Shown: one piece after another, positions 1-9,553 of the stretch
How positions within the stretch are numbered: the first letter of the stretch is position 1
Layout: the number at the start of each line of letters is the position of its first letter
Source of the DNA: Chaetoceros tenuissimus
Taxonomy: Eukaryota; Bacillariophyta; Thalassiosirophyceae; Chaetocerotales; Chaetocerotaceae
Direction of reading: 5' to 3'
NCBI GenBank assembly: GCA_021927905.1
Contig: BLLK01000023.1
Span: 682,001 to 746,000, forward strand
Length of the DNA: 64,000 nt
Translations under genes and position numbers: made by a program
Notes under the pieces: generated by a model
Seen by the model: only the letters and a program-made list of their open reading frames with translations
The model's database searches: none
What the model was told of the DNA's origin: nothing

Positions 1-34
1 TGGTTAATATCCCTAGGTAGGATTTTTGTACCAG

Positions 35-98
35 CAGCGCCATCAAAATAACCAGCTCCATTTTCATGGCGCTGAGCTTTTGCACATAATGGCGCTGG
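35..98. repeat. GCGCCAT/ATGGCGC word cluster 1
   Basis: Within 64 bp there is CAGCGCCAT (35), CAGCTCCAT (53), ATGGCGCTG (66) and ATGGCGCTGG (89). The first and third are inverted relative to each other and could form a hairpin stem. The same words recur at 3336-3487. No gene explains them. Confidence 0.5.
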
Positions 99-681
99 AT
101 CTGACATATTTCACACGATTCGACCAAATTAGCTAATCTCAAATTCGTTGTTTAAACACGAATGAAAACACGAATGAAGGCGAACGGACGAGTAAAAAAG
201 TTCAAATATCATTGAAATCCTATTTTTTATTTTAGATTTATTTTTCGCTACATTTTACATATGCTCATCTATCATTAGATCTCTAATCTGATATAATCTA
301 AAGTTAATCATTTCAAAATAGATTTTCAGTTCCCTCATCTCTTTGTGTAAGTGTACTTTATCGATCAAAGCGTTAACCGTACGAAGTAAGTAATTCTAGA
401 TTTTGAAGTCTCAACATCAACTGAATATTGCTCCTAGCTGCACAGTCTCTTTCACTTCCATTACTCTATAATATGACCTGTAAAAGAGGAAATGTGTATA
501 AGTTCTATGATATATCATTTTATAGATTGACAGCGAAAAGAAAAGGGGAAAAGATGTGCAACTTACATCTAGGAAGACTTCTTCTTGGAAATAATAGGAA
601 AACACCTTCATTCAATCTCATATCCTTTCGCTTATCGAAGTTATTTCTATGAAGTTTAAAGACAGAAGATATGTAAGAAGA

Positions 682-964
682 GGAAGGAAGATTGAAACAT
701 GACATGAAACGAAAAAGAAATTTGTTCTTACTTTTGACGAGTCTGCTTCTTTACCGAGTAATTCTCCTTCAATCGGCCTCCTTAGAATTGAGTGAAATAG
801 AAACGGTTCCTATAAATTAAAATAGAAAAGGAGTACTGTATGTGTAAAAAGAGGGAAGATTCTGGAAACATAACACAAAAACAAACAACATGTTCTTACC
901 TTTTTACAGCGCCGCTATCTAACTGAGTAATTCTCCCTCTACTATCGCCACTTTTGAGGATCGG
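682..964. repeat. Diverged direct repeat, period about 170 bp
   Basis: Segments 682-792 and 851-964 share a series of words in the same order: gaagatt..gaaacat, tgttcttac, and gagtaattctcc. The spacing is about 170 bp. On the minus strand each holds GGAGAATTACTC followed by a GTAAGAAC that could be a splice donor. They may be remnants of a duplicated exon or a non-coding repeat. No protein frame supports either. Confidence 0.4.
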
Positions 965-3335
965 ATGCATCTGTAATAGCTGATACTTACCCACTCATGA
1001 AATATTCATATTTGTTCAAGATGAGAATGGAATGAATTGCAATAGTGTGTTGTATTTTATGATTTCGTGTTGGTTGTTCGTTGTTCTCCTTCCTCTTCTC
1101 AAATTTTCAAAATTTGAGCCGTTTTATGCATTGACATTCGTTCAAACTTTAGTGTACGTACTTACAGTGGTAAGTAAGAATATTGACATTATCATTATAA
1201 CGTCAATCTACCTGCCCATTTTATCTTCACATTTTATACATTTTATAAAAATATTTTTAGTTTAGAAGCTTAATACACCCTAGATACATTCTATGATGAG
1301 ATACAGATAAGTCGATCTTGTAAATATATATATATGAAAACTTATTGTAAGTCGAATTCATAGGTATACCACGCATTTATCATATAAGGCAAAATTGACT
1401 CAACTGTCATTGGTAATTAATACCTTTATCGTTTCTTTGGCTCCTCCACATTTGTATAGAGCCAAAAATCGATTATAGGACAACGTAACATCTACCTTGG
1501 AACCATTAAAGTTGATTTTTAACGAGAGAAGTAAAGTGTAGGAGGGACATTCATAATTTTAAGATTTGCTAAGTTAAAGATAACGTACCTCCACCCTTTC
1601 TCGAGGTAATTTTGTACTCAAGCGGCGCATTTTGGATATTTCAAGTTTTTTGAGTGTTTATACTTCGAACCCATACATATGTTGAGCCTTTTATATCCTA
1701 CCTGTGTCTTTATGAGAACGTCTGCATACTTTTCTCAATCCATTCGTTCCTTCAGAAAGACTTTCGAATTTACTCAAAATATGCTATCGGTACTTGTATT
1801 TTTATTACTCGAGTAGAAGAAGATATAATTGGTAGCAATTCCAAACCACCATCACGAATAGATACTCTGATGCATTTTTTATGCTTATGTGAGATGTACA
1901 GGGCAACTTATTCGACCAAATGATGTTGAAATATCGCCAAAATGGACCTTCAATAACGTTTTACAGTTATGCTATATGAAGATAAGCTTGAATTCGTTCG
2001 CCAAGCTTGTGATCCTCATTATTTATATAGAAAAAGCGATTGCTGATCAGCCATGTTCAGCTGCATATTTCGATTATACTTCAATTGCACACAATTGTAT
2101 TTTTTGGGAAGGGAGATTGACTACTTCACTTAGATTTACTCAAGTACCATGGACTCTAGAAGAGAAGTAAAACTTGAATGTTTTAATTGAGTATCGTGTG
2201 CGAAGGTGGTTTGCACTCGTGAACTCTAATTACAATTCAAAAGGTCTCAACGGATTGCATATCGATTGAAATCTAGGTCGTTCTTTTTCCCGATCAATTT
2301 TTTTCACCAGATGACTAGACCTTCTTCTTGTATAGTAAAGTCCGCTTGCTACATGCAGCAACCATTTCCATTACCTAGACTAACGTTTCTAGCTATTCAG
2401 CATCGAATTCGGTTGAGTAGAAGTCGAGATAGTGAGGAGAGAAGTAATAGAAGCTTGAAATTTGCAGTTGATTTTTTTGGAAAATGAGATATTTTATGAT
2501 CCATGAATCCTGAATTCGTTGGAAAAATGATGGCACGTGGTGTTTCTTTCATATGCGAAAGGTTTTGCTACCAGAGAGTAGGAGCAGTGGACCTATTACA
2601 TATGCAATAGCACCATTCCTTTGCGGGCAAGAAGAAGTTTTTCCTCGAGATAGAATAATGTATGTTGAATTCTCGGGGGTTGGTTGTTGTGTAATCAAAT
2701 GTAGAAGGGTTGCTATGCCTTTCTCTATATAGTAACTTGAAAATGCGAACATTTGGTGAAGGTTTTTGCATCTCTATTCATTGCCATAAAACTTTTTATC
2801 GCTCTTTTAACCTCAATCAGTGAAATTTGGAGATGAGTACGACGACCAATCTCGCTTAAATAGGCATCCCTCCATAATCCAAAGCCATAGTGAGTTGCCT
2901 ATACACACAATAAGGAAAATAAGCCCCTGTCGAGTCCTCTGTCACTCTTCAAAACTCATATATTGCGAAAATACTTCATTTCTCGGCTCTCTTTTTCGTC
3001 TCGTCTGCATCATGAAATCTTTCGTCTAGCTCAACATCAAAGGTGAAACTCCAAAATCGCCACTCGCCCAAGGATTAGGTCGGCGTACATATCATAGATG
3101 TATATATTGGATATTCAAATTTATTACTTTAATTGGCTGAATTGAAGTCATCATAGAAGAAGATACTCGTAGGTGAGTTGCTTCTTCAGTGATGGAAAAA
3201 TTAGAAAAAGTGAAAGAAGACATTCAACGGATGAGATCCCCAAAATATATGTAATTTATGCTTGAGTCTTGTGTATTTGTGTTAGAAAAAGATAGAAAGA
3301 GGAAAGAAGAGAGGAGGTTAGAGATTGTATTCCTC

Positions 3336-3487
3336 CAGCGCCATTTTTATGATCCTCCAGGACCATGTAGGATACGCGCAGGTAGATGTTTTTTTTTATA
3401 CCTATTGACACGTGTCAATGCTCCGAGAAGACAAAAATATGGCGCTGTTGACATGAAAATGCAGCTCCATGGTACACTTGGCGCTGG
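3336..3487. repeat. GCGCCAT/ATGGCGC word cluster 2
   Basis: The words of cluster 1 recur here: CAGCGCCAT (3336), ATGGCGCTG (3439), CAGCTCCAT (3462) and TGGCGCTGG (3479). The shared CAGCTCCAT and the inverted GCGCCAT/ATGGCGC pairs suggest that both clusters derive from one dispersed repeat. Confidence 0.45.
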
Positions 3488-3928
3488 ACCACATTTGGAT
3501 GTTATTCTATGATCTTCTTATTCATTTATATAGAACATGATGTAGTGCTGGGCAGATTGTTATAGAGATTACAGATTCGATTTCCAATTTGTGTACGTTC
3601 AAATGGCGAAATAATTTCATAAAGGGAGATCGTTGCAACAATCGTAAGCATAGAAATTCGGATTTTTTTCTTCATAGAGCGAGGCCCGAGAAGCCTATTG
3701 TATAATTATGACCCGTCATGTACTAATGATATTCGACATCGAAAATGGACTTTTCGACATCTAATTCTGTCTATTCGCAAAAGATGGGTAGTGCAGGTGT
3801 ATTGTACTAAAAGGGTACCTACGTACATATCGACGAGTTTTTCTTCTCTTCACTCTTCACTCTTCACATAAAATTCGTGCATGTTCATACTTACCCAAGC
3901 ACAGTGAAATACAACAATCCAGCGAATA

Positions 3929-4483
3929 ATGAAATCTCTACTTAGTAATAACAAGGAAAAAAAAAGACAAAAGGTTGCTGCCTCTTATCCATATCCTATA
4001 CTTGGAGGAGTTAAAGAAAAAGGCAAGAAAAAAAGAGGAGGCGTTAAATACCCTTTCCCGATTCGTCTTCACAATCTTCTCCAAATTGCAGTGAAGAATC
4101 CTTCATTACAATCATTGATCTCTTGGAATGAAGATGGCACATGTTTTCGTGTACACAATAAGAAAGCATTTGAGAAAAAGGTCCAGTCCACATACTTCAA
4201 TCAGTCAAAGTATGCTTCTTTTCGTCGACAACTGAATCATTGGGCCTTTGATTGGATCGACATTGGAAGTAATCGGGATTTCTATGCTCATCCATTATTC
4301 AAGAGGGATGAACCACACTTATGTTACCTAATAGAAAGATCGAATCATACGAATTCATCGAATTGTTTCTCTTCTCGATCTAACTCTTGTGCAGATAATT
4401 TGGGGAATGATTTCAAGATGACCCAAGCTTCTTCATCTTATTTTAGTAATCCTCCATTACTCCTTTCTGCTAGTAATTCATGA
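3929..4483 (+). CDS. Short HSF-type DNA-binding protein
   Basis: The 184-aa product carries a heat-shock-factor type DNA-binding domain at about residues 40-136. It starts at KYPFPIRLHNLL, has ISWNEDGTCFRVHN, and the recognition-helix segment SKYASFRRQLNHWAFDW, then ends with YAHPLFKRDEPHLCYLIE. The HSF family is greatly expanded in diatoms and acts as nuclear transcription factors. The N-terminus is Lys/Arg-rich, as expected for nuclear targeting. The product is short: after the domain there is only a Ser/Asn-rich tail of about 45 residues and no visible coiled-coil oligomerisation region. A small charged open frame lies downstream in another frame (4555-4671), so the gene may be 3'-shortened or have an unrecognised intron. 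The start is an ATG with an upstream in-frame block absent. The domain assignment is firm; heat responsiveness is not implied. Confidence 0.85.
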   Translation: MKSLLSNNKEKKRQKVAASYPYPILGGVKEKGKKKRGGVKYPFPIRLHNLLQIAVKNPSLQSLISWNEDGTCFRVHNKKAFEKKVQSTYFNQSKYASFRRQLNHWAFDWIDIGSNRDFYAHPLFKRDEPHLCYLIERSNHTNSSNCFSSRSNSCADNLGNDFKMTQASSSYFSNPPLLLSASNS

Positions 4484-5371
4484 GATGATTTACTATATAG
4501 TAATCCTACTAGTAATACTACAAATTCAATACGAGAACAAAAATAACAAGCTTCATGCCTTCATGCTTGAAAAACTTGCGAGAAGCGTTTGAACAAGCCA
4601 TGTACGAAAAGGAGAAAGAAGAAGACAAAAAAATTACAATTACGAGCCCTGTCGCAGTAGATAGATAGTAGAAAGATATTTCATACAATCATGGATTGAA
4701 GGGATCCAAGAGATCGAAAATTGTTTGCAACATTTCCAAAGAACAGGCTGAATCTCATGCTAAGACTTCTTGATCGAAATGAATATAATCTATGCATATT
4801 TGAGTATGGATAACTTTAGTCTATTTTGTAGGCATTTCTCTTTGATCAAAGAGATGAAAAGTAGAATATTGTTCTTAGAATTAGATCAACGATGGACGAG
4901 AAGGAGATCAATTAATACTCGTATTAGTGTGCTCGAATGAAAGTACGTAGTCACTGAAGAAAAGTAATCCCTAGTAATATATTTTGGAAAGAACAGTACT
5001 AGGCATGAAATATGGTAGGTATGGAAATAAGGTTTGATTTCAACTCCTGAAATATAAATGAGTATAAATGATTATAAATATATTCAGACATCATTACACA
5101 AGTCATTGACGAATAATACTCGTAGATAGATCTTGAATTTATTTTTCAAAAAAGGAAAAACGAAGTCTGTCATAAGGCGATTTAGCTGTCATTATAATAT
5201 TTTAGTAATTTTCGCACAGGAACGAATTTTCTATCGCCGAAAATCGCAAAGAAGATGTTTTCACTTTTTTGCAACATATGAATATCCATCAAATTACATC
5301 ACTCTACAATAACGAAATCAAACTATAAAGCACTTCGCCTACAGAAATATTGAAGCTAGTTTCAATTTACA
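4484..5371. other. Spacer with a possible HSF remnant
   Basis: No confident gene. A 38-codon charged frame at 4555-4671 (MPSCLKNLREAFEQAMYEKE..) and another open stretch to about 4773 lie out of frame with the HSF gene. They could be an unannotated 3' exon or decayed tail of that gene. The rest is AT-rich. Confidence 0.4.
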
Positions 5372-7246
5372 ATGGTGAAACTCAAAAAGCTTTTTCGTAG
5401 AAGAAAAGGGGGAAAGAAAGAGAATCAAAAGAACAAGAAAGTCAAAAAGAACAAAAGAAAGAACCAGGTCGAAGAAGAGAAAGAAAAGGTCACTCCAACT
5501 CAATCCCATTCATCGCATTCCTTTTACAGCTCCGAGTATTCATCGTACTCATATGACTCTTCATCCTATGATAGTTCATGGGATTCTGAAGATGGTTCCG
5601 ATGGCGATTATACCTATGATACAAACGATGATGAAGGTGTAGCTTGTGCTCCTGCATGCGATTTGAACTTGACTCAAACAATTGAAAAGTTGGCCTTGAG
5701 ACAAAAGAACTACATTGAAAAAACTGGAAACGACATGAAAAATGTGACCAGTAAGGCCAATGAGCATCTCAAGTCTCTTTCCAATCAAATGGAAGAGAAG
5801 TTTCAATCCATTGTGCATTCTCTACAAGTGCCTAGTGAATCCATGGACCAGCCTGCTTTGTCACAGGATACAGATCCTGACGTAGAAGAAAAGGATGTAC
5901 ATGGTGTAGAAGGTGATGTCGAGACTGTGTCGGATAAACTGAGTATCATGCAAAGAATTGGAAAGCAAATGCAAGACTGGGGAAAAGGCAGCCTTTCCAG
6001 AGAAATTGAGAATGTATCAACGAGTTTTAGCGATGAAAGTAAGAGTACCATGGGAGATGAAAAATCTTGCAAAACTGAGTCATTTGATTCCAATGTGACG
6101 GATGATTCTCAAAGAGATGATATGGAACAGGTAGAAGAGGATCGTGAGCCAGAATCTACAGCTAGAGGAAGAAGTAGAGAACCTCGTGATATTCCTCGGG
6201 ATGAATTGGTACCTATCCGTGATCCTCCACCACCTCCTACTTCTCCCTCTCCGAAAATCATGAATAGAAAACAGAATGATACAGTCATATCACCAGTTCG
6301 TAGTTTGAAATCTTCAATTCCTCTCAAAACTATTGTAGAGGAAAAGAATAGTCGTTCATTGTCTCCTGCCGAACAAAAGGTCAGCGCTCTAAAGCAAGAA
6401 AGTATCATGACTTATACATCACCAAAGAAAAAAATGGAGCATACTCCACAAATAAAGAAGATGATGTTTTCACCTCCTACTGAAAATGCATATAATAGAC
6501 GTGAAAGAGCTAGAAGTTATGGTTCTTTTGGATCTGATGTTGGCAGAATAGCTCTATCTCCAAGATTAGCACCTTCTCCCAAAGATGCAAAGAATTCTTT
6601 TTCAAAACGTGTCATGCCATCATCTCAGTGGGTTCCTACTGTATCCAAGATGGATCAAATCACATCTCCAAATCCAAATAAAATGAAATCGACAAAGGTT
6701 CATCGAAGAGTCAGGTCGGCAAATGTGCCAAGACAAAGCATTGAAGAAATTGTAGCGGAAGTCATTTCGAAACAACCTAATGGCACAATAGAATCAGAAT
6801 GGTTTCCGTTTTCAGATGATGTTTCTCTCAAGTTTGATCAGAAGGAAAGTAAATCTATGAAGCAAGAAAAGACTCTCTCTAATAATTCCAATGCTTTCAA
6901 CTTTGATCAAGAAGTTGACACTCCTTTTGATGAAATTGCTCATAACAGACATACCTTGAGGAATAAGGAAAGTAAAAATAAAGTCACAAAGGTGGTAATG
7001 GATACAATTGGAAAACAAGACGAAAATTTATTTGCAGTTGAGCAGTTTGGAAAGAATAATGCGCCCGAGAGAAACACAGCTACAAACCATCACTTTGATT
7101 GGGATAATTTCGTTGGTTTAGATACAAAGGGAAGTGATTTCGCAAATGACAGAGCAGATGAGCTGTTGTTGGTATCTGGTGCACTTTCTCCTAGACATTC
7201 TACCAAAGGAAAGAAGAGAAATAACATGAAGACAGTTGAAGTTTAA
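5372..7246 (+). CDS. Low-complexity, probably disordered protein of unknown function
   Basis: This is a 624-aa protein I do not recognise. Residues 1-40 are a Lys/Arg-rich block. Residues 45-90 are Ser/Tyr/Asp-rich, with SSYSYDSSSYDSSWD. Residues 95-150 look helical and possibly coiled-coil (IEKLALRQKNYIEK.., EHLKSLSNQMEEKF). The remainder is acidic, then Ser/Pro-rich with many SP, SPK and TSP sites that would suit proline-directed kinases. A short conserved-looking C-terminal segment HHFDWDNFVGL precedes a basic end. There is no signal peptide or TM segment. The ATG at 5372 is the first in the frame. A nuclear or cytoskeletal scaffold role is possible, but this is composition-based inference only. 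Confidence 0.75.
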   Translation: MVKLKKLFRRRKGGKKENQKNKKVKKNKRKNQVEEEKEKVTPTQSHSSHSFYSSEYSSYSYDSSSYDSSWDSEDGSDGDYTYDTNDDEGVACAPACDLNLTQTIEKLALRQKNYIEKTGNDMKNVTSKANEHLKSLSNQMEEKFQSIVHSLQVPSESMDQPALSQDTDPDVEEKDVHGVEGDVETVSDKLSIMQRIGKQMQDWGKGSLSREIENVSTSFSDESKSTMGDEKSCKTESFDSNVTDDSQRDDMEQVEEDREPESTARGRSREPRDIPRDELVPIRDPPPPPTSPSPKIMNRKQNDTVISPVRSLKSSIPLKTIVEEKNSRSLSPAEQKVSALKQESIMTYTSPKKKMEHTPQIKKMMFSPPTENAYNRRERARSYGSFGSDVGRIALSPRLAPSPKDAKNSFSKRVMPSSQWVPTVSKMDQITSPNPNKMKSTKVHRRVRSANVPRQSIEEIVAEVISKQPNGTIESEWFPFSDDVSLKFDQKESKSMKQEKTLSNNSNAFNFDQEVDTPFDEIAHNRHTLRNKESKNKVTKVVMDTIGKQDENLFAVEQFGKNNAPERNTATNHHFDWDNFVGLDTKGSDFANDRADELLLVSGALSPRHSTKGKKRNNMKTVEV

Positions 7247-7646
7247 TGGTAGATACTATAAAGCAGGGAATTAGAAATAGGAAATAAAGTAAATAAAAAT
7301 GTATGTTGAAAGATACTTGAAATTTATCATCATCTGCAGTGAAAATATACTTTTTCGAGCTCAATGAAAACAATGAAGATGATATGGATCATATGGATTT
7401 TAATTTCTGAAGTTCTAGGTACCATTGTCACAGTATGATCTGAAAAGGCTTATATTCAAATAGCTTTACTCATGTCTTTTTGTCGCAAAAATGATGCGTT
7501 GAATATGAGGTCGCGTGGCTCAAAGTTGAGGTTGGTTTTCACAAGCGGTTTTCATTTTAGACAAAAGAATTGCTTCTCTACTCGTACAAATATCACATCA
7601 TTGTACCAAAGGAATCGCTTTGGGCTTACAAAGATACCCCAGTCTA
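7247..7646. other. Intergenic region upstream of the two-TM gene
   Basis: AT-rich spacer. A 92-codon frame (7472-7750) overlaps the next gene in another frame and has no domain. The frame of the next gene is open back to a TGA at 7527 but has no ATG before 7647. Confidence 0.5.
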
Positions 7647-9020
7647 ATGACTGTTGTATTTATATTTTCAAGTGCTGCCATTGCTACAGTTTTAGGTTAT
7701 ATCTATGCTCTTGTCGAAACATGGGAAAAGGATTTTTATCGCTCGAATAGCTCAAGTAGTAGGAGGCTAAACCGTTCTGATTCTAGATGTCCATCACATG
7801 GTAACCCTCCACTCGTATCACATGGAAAGGGCGGAGCATTAAGGAGACTTTCATCCCGATCAAGCTCAATGCATTCTTTGTCATCTACAACGCATTCTCT
7901 AATATCATCAGAAAAGCTAGATGCCAGAAGCTCTGAACAACATGTGACAGAGGCTGAATACTTGGATATGGATCATATTTACCTTTCCTTACCTTTGTTT
8001 CTACTAGCTTATACCTTTTTCAGTGGTATCAATCTTTTCTTCTCTACAATTATCAAATTATCAAGCCTAACTCTAAAGGTGTTTCTTCAAAGAAGTTATT
8101 CAAGGACGAAGCCATATGATACGCAAACTGTTGCTGCGATGCTTGTACTAGAAACATCGATATCAATCTACTACAAAAACAAAAAGGATGACAATGCATT
8201 ATTTTCAATTGAGATGGTTCCAATTATTAACCAACAAGGAATACTTTGCTTTCAAACGCTTGATGTTGAAATTGATGTACAAAAGAAATCATTGGTTCGT
8301 GCGTCTCTCAATGCAAACATCATTTCTTGTAATGACGCCATTACAGTTCTCTTCTTTTTCCTTGCATCAACAATCCATCCAAAAATACATTCATACTCTA
8401 ATTGGGCAACAAATGTTGAGCAGTGGCAAAACATATACAAGAATGTATTTCCAATGCGTAATGGTTTGGTTTCAATCATGTATAATTATTATGGATATAC
8501 TGGCTTTGTTCGGAGTATTCCAATCTTCCATAGATTAGGTCTCTTATCTAAAAAGTTCACTCCAGAAACTATGAAAAAAGTTTTTGATACAAGCATGATC
8601 AATCCTATTCCGGAACATTCCAATGTGCGAGATTTGATACCACACTCAAGATTAGTTCACTTTATCTGCAAGTTACGTCCTCATTTTATGCAAAAGTTCA
8701 ATAGAGTGAAGCATGAATCTTTCCCTGGTTGTCACGGTGAAGCCCTTTTCGCTCAGTCAGTTTTGCATTCGTTGGACCATCAATTTGCTGAATGGATCAT
8801 CAAAGATCCATTGTGGTTCAATGTGGAAAATTCAGAATTTGCATTGATGGCACAATGCAATCGCGTTGTTCGTGCTGCTTTCGTTGATGATCTCTATGGT
8901 GTGCTCTTCACAAAGAAATTTAAGGACTCGAAACACCCATTTTACAAATGCATTTACGACATTGCAAAAGAAATAGATGAAGAGCTTGCTGATTCCATGG
9001 ATACATGCATCATCAAGTGA
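7647..9020 (+). CDS. Two-TM membrane protein of unknown function
   Basis: The product is 457 aa from the ATG at 7647. The frame is open further upstream, but only a TTG (7620) could serve there, so I chose the ATG. A hydrophobic segment starts at residue 1 (MTVVFIFSSAAIATVLGYIY), and a second one lies near residues 112-145 (YLSLPLFLLAYTFFSGINLF). A Ser-rich linker with possible phosphosites lies between them. The C-terminal 300 residues are soluble-looking and contain a compact region with PGCHGEALFAQSVLHSLDHQ and CNRVVRAAFVDDLYGVLF. I do not recognise the family. Immediately after the stop, 9040-9095 repeats the last coding bases in degraded form. Confidence 0.75.
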   Translation: MTVVFIFSSAAIATVLGYIYALVETWEKDFYRSNSSSSRRLNRSDSRCPSHGNPPLVSHGKGGALRRLSSRSSSMHSLSSTTHSLISSEKLDARSSEQHVTEAEYLDMDHIYLSLPLFLLAYTFFSGINLFFSTIIKLSSLTLKVFLQRSYSRTKPYDTQTVAAMLVLETSISIYYKNKKDDNALFSIEMVPIINQQGILCFQTLDVEIDVQKKSLVRASLNANIISCNDAITVLFFFLASTIHPKIHSYSNWATNVEQWQNIYKNVFPMRNGLVSIMYNYYGYTGFVRSIPIFHRLGLLSKKFTPETMKKVFDTSMINPIPEHSNVRDLIPHSRLVHFICKLRPHFMQKFNRVKHESFPGCHGEALFAQSVLHSLDHQFAEWIIKDPLWFNVENSEFALMAQCNRVVRAAFVDDLYGVLFTKKFKDSKHPFYKCIYDIAKEIDEELADSMDTCIIK

Positions 9021-9039
9021 ATGGTATCAATCCTATAGT

Positions 9040-9095
9040 ATTTACAAAAAGAATTTACGATATTGCAAAAGAAATAGATGGATACATGTATCATC
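9040..9095 (+). repeat. Partial tandem copy of the preceding gene's 3' end
   Basis: This stretch matches 8941-9014, the last codons of the upstream gene: tttacaaa..ttacga, then attgcaaaagaaatagatg, then gatacatg.atcat. An internal segment of about 20 bp is missing. It lies beyond the stop codon and is non-coding. Confidence 0.7.
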
Positions 9096-9214
9096 CATCC
9101 TATATTCTGTTGTGGATCGAATTTGATTGAGAAGATTAGGCACTAAAGCTAACGATTTTATTATTATTATTTTTACTATCAGATACGAGTAATTGACTTG
9201 GACCTAATTAACGG

Positions 9215-9262
9215 CTATTTTAACCGTCACGATTTCAGTGAAATGGAGGAGTCATAAACTAC
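9215..9262 (+). promoter_or_regulatory. Upstream block of the Cys-rich gene, cut off by the retrotransposon
   Basis: A 29-bp block at 9215-9243 (ctattttaaccgtcacgatt and following) recurs exactly at 16195-16223, upstream of the intact Cys-rich secreted gene. Here it ends at the ACTAC target duplication (9258-9262) of the copia element. Its original downstream gene now lies 6 kb away at 15399. Confidence 0.75.
9258..9262. other. Target-site duplication ACTAC, left copy
   Basis: ACTAC directly precedes the left LTR end CGTTGAAAT and is repeated at 15263-15267 just after the right LTR end CCAACG. Five bp is the usual duplication size for Ty1/copia integrase. Confidence 0.9.
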
Positions 9263-9553
9263 CGTTGAAATACCTATCTTTTGGCAGCTACGGGCTCCTC
9301 AAGCTTTGTAGTATATAATACTCTGTAGCTAGATGAAGTACTTGGTCTTCTATAGTTTTAGTTTTACTCGATACAGAAACGGATGGTTTCTATTTAATGA
9401 GATGATGCTGCCGTTACGTGTTGCTTCATCTCCTTCACACATTCTTCATTCTGAGCCTTTACTGCTTCTGCATACGTTTTCTTTTGTCGTTCTACAATTT
9501 TAGCATGATTGCTACTACTGTCATTGTTCACCTTTCTTTTATTATTTCCAACG
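9263..9553 (-). repeat. 3' LTR of the copia element
   Basis: On the minus strand this is the 3' LTR. Its ends form a short imperfect inverted repeat (CGTTGGAAAT and ATTTCAACG). The last 53 codons and stop of pol (9394-9553) lie inside it. Confidence 0.95.

Larger units (their letters stand above)
1..3928. other. Gene-poor 5' region
   Basis: I see no open frame here that looks like a protein gene. The frames are short (93 codons or fewer), have biased composition and no recognisable domain. The region holds scattered copies of an AGCGCCAT/ATGGCGCT word near both of its ends, and a diverged direct repeat at 682-792 and 851-964, which are listed separately. I found no tRNA-like cloverleaf or rRNA segment by eye. 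Confidence 0.6.

Noticed and set aside
1032-1265. 77-codon hydrophobic frame
   Set aside because: T-rich DNA gives hydrophobic residues by chance; no further evidence of a gene.
7472-7750. 92-codon ATG frame overlapping the start of the two-TM gene
   Set aside because: Different frame from the supported gene, no domain, Cys-rich by chance; the TM-containing frame is far longer.
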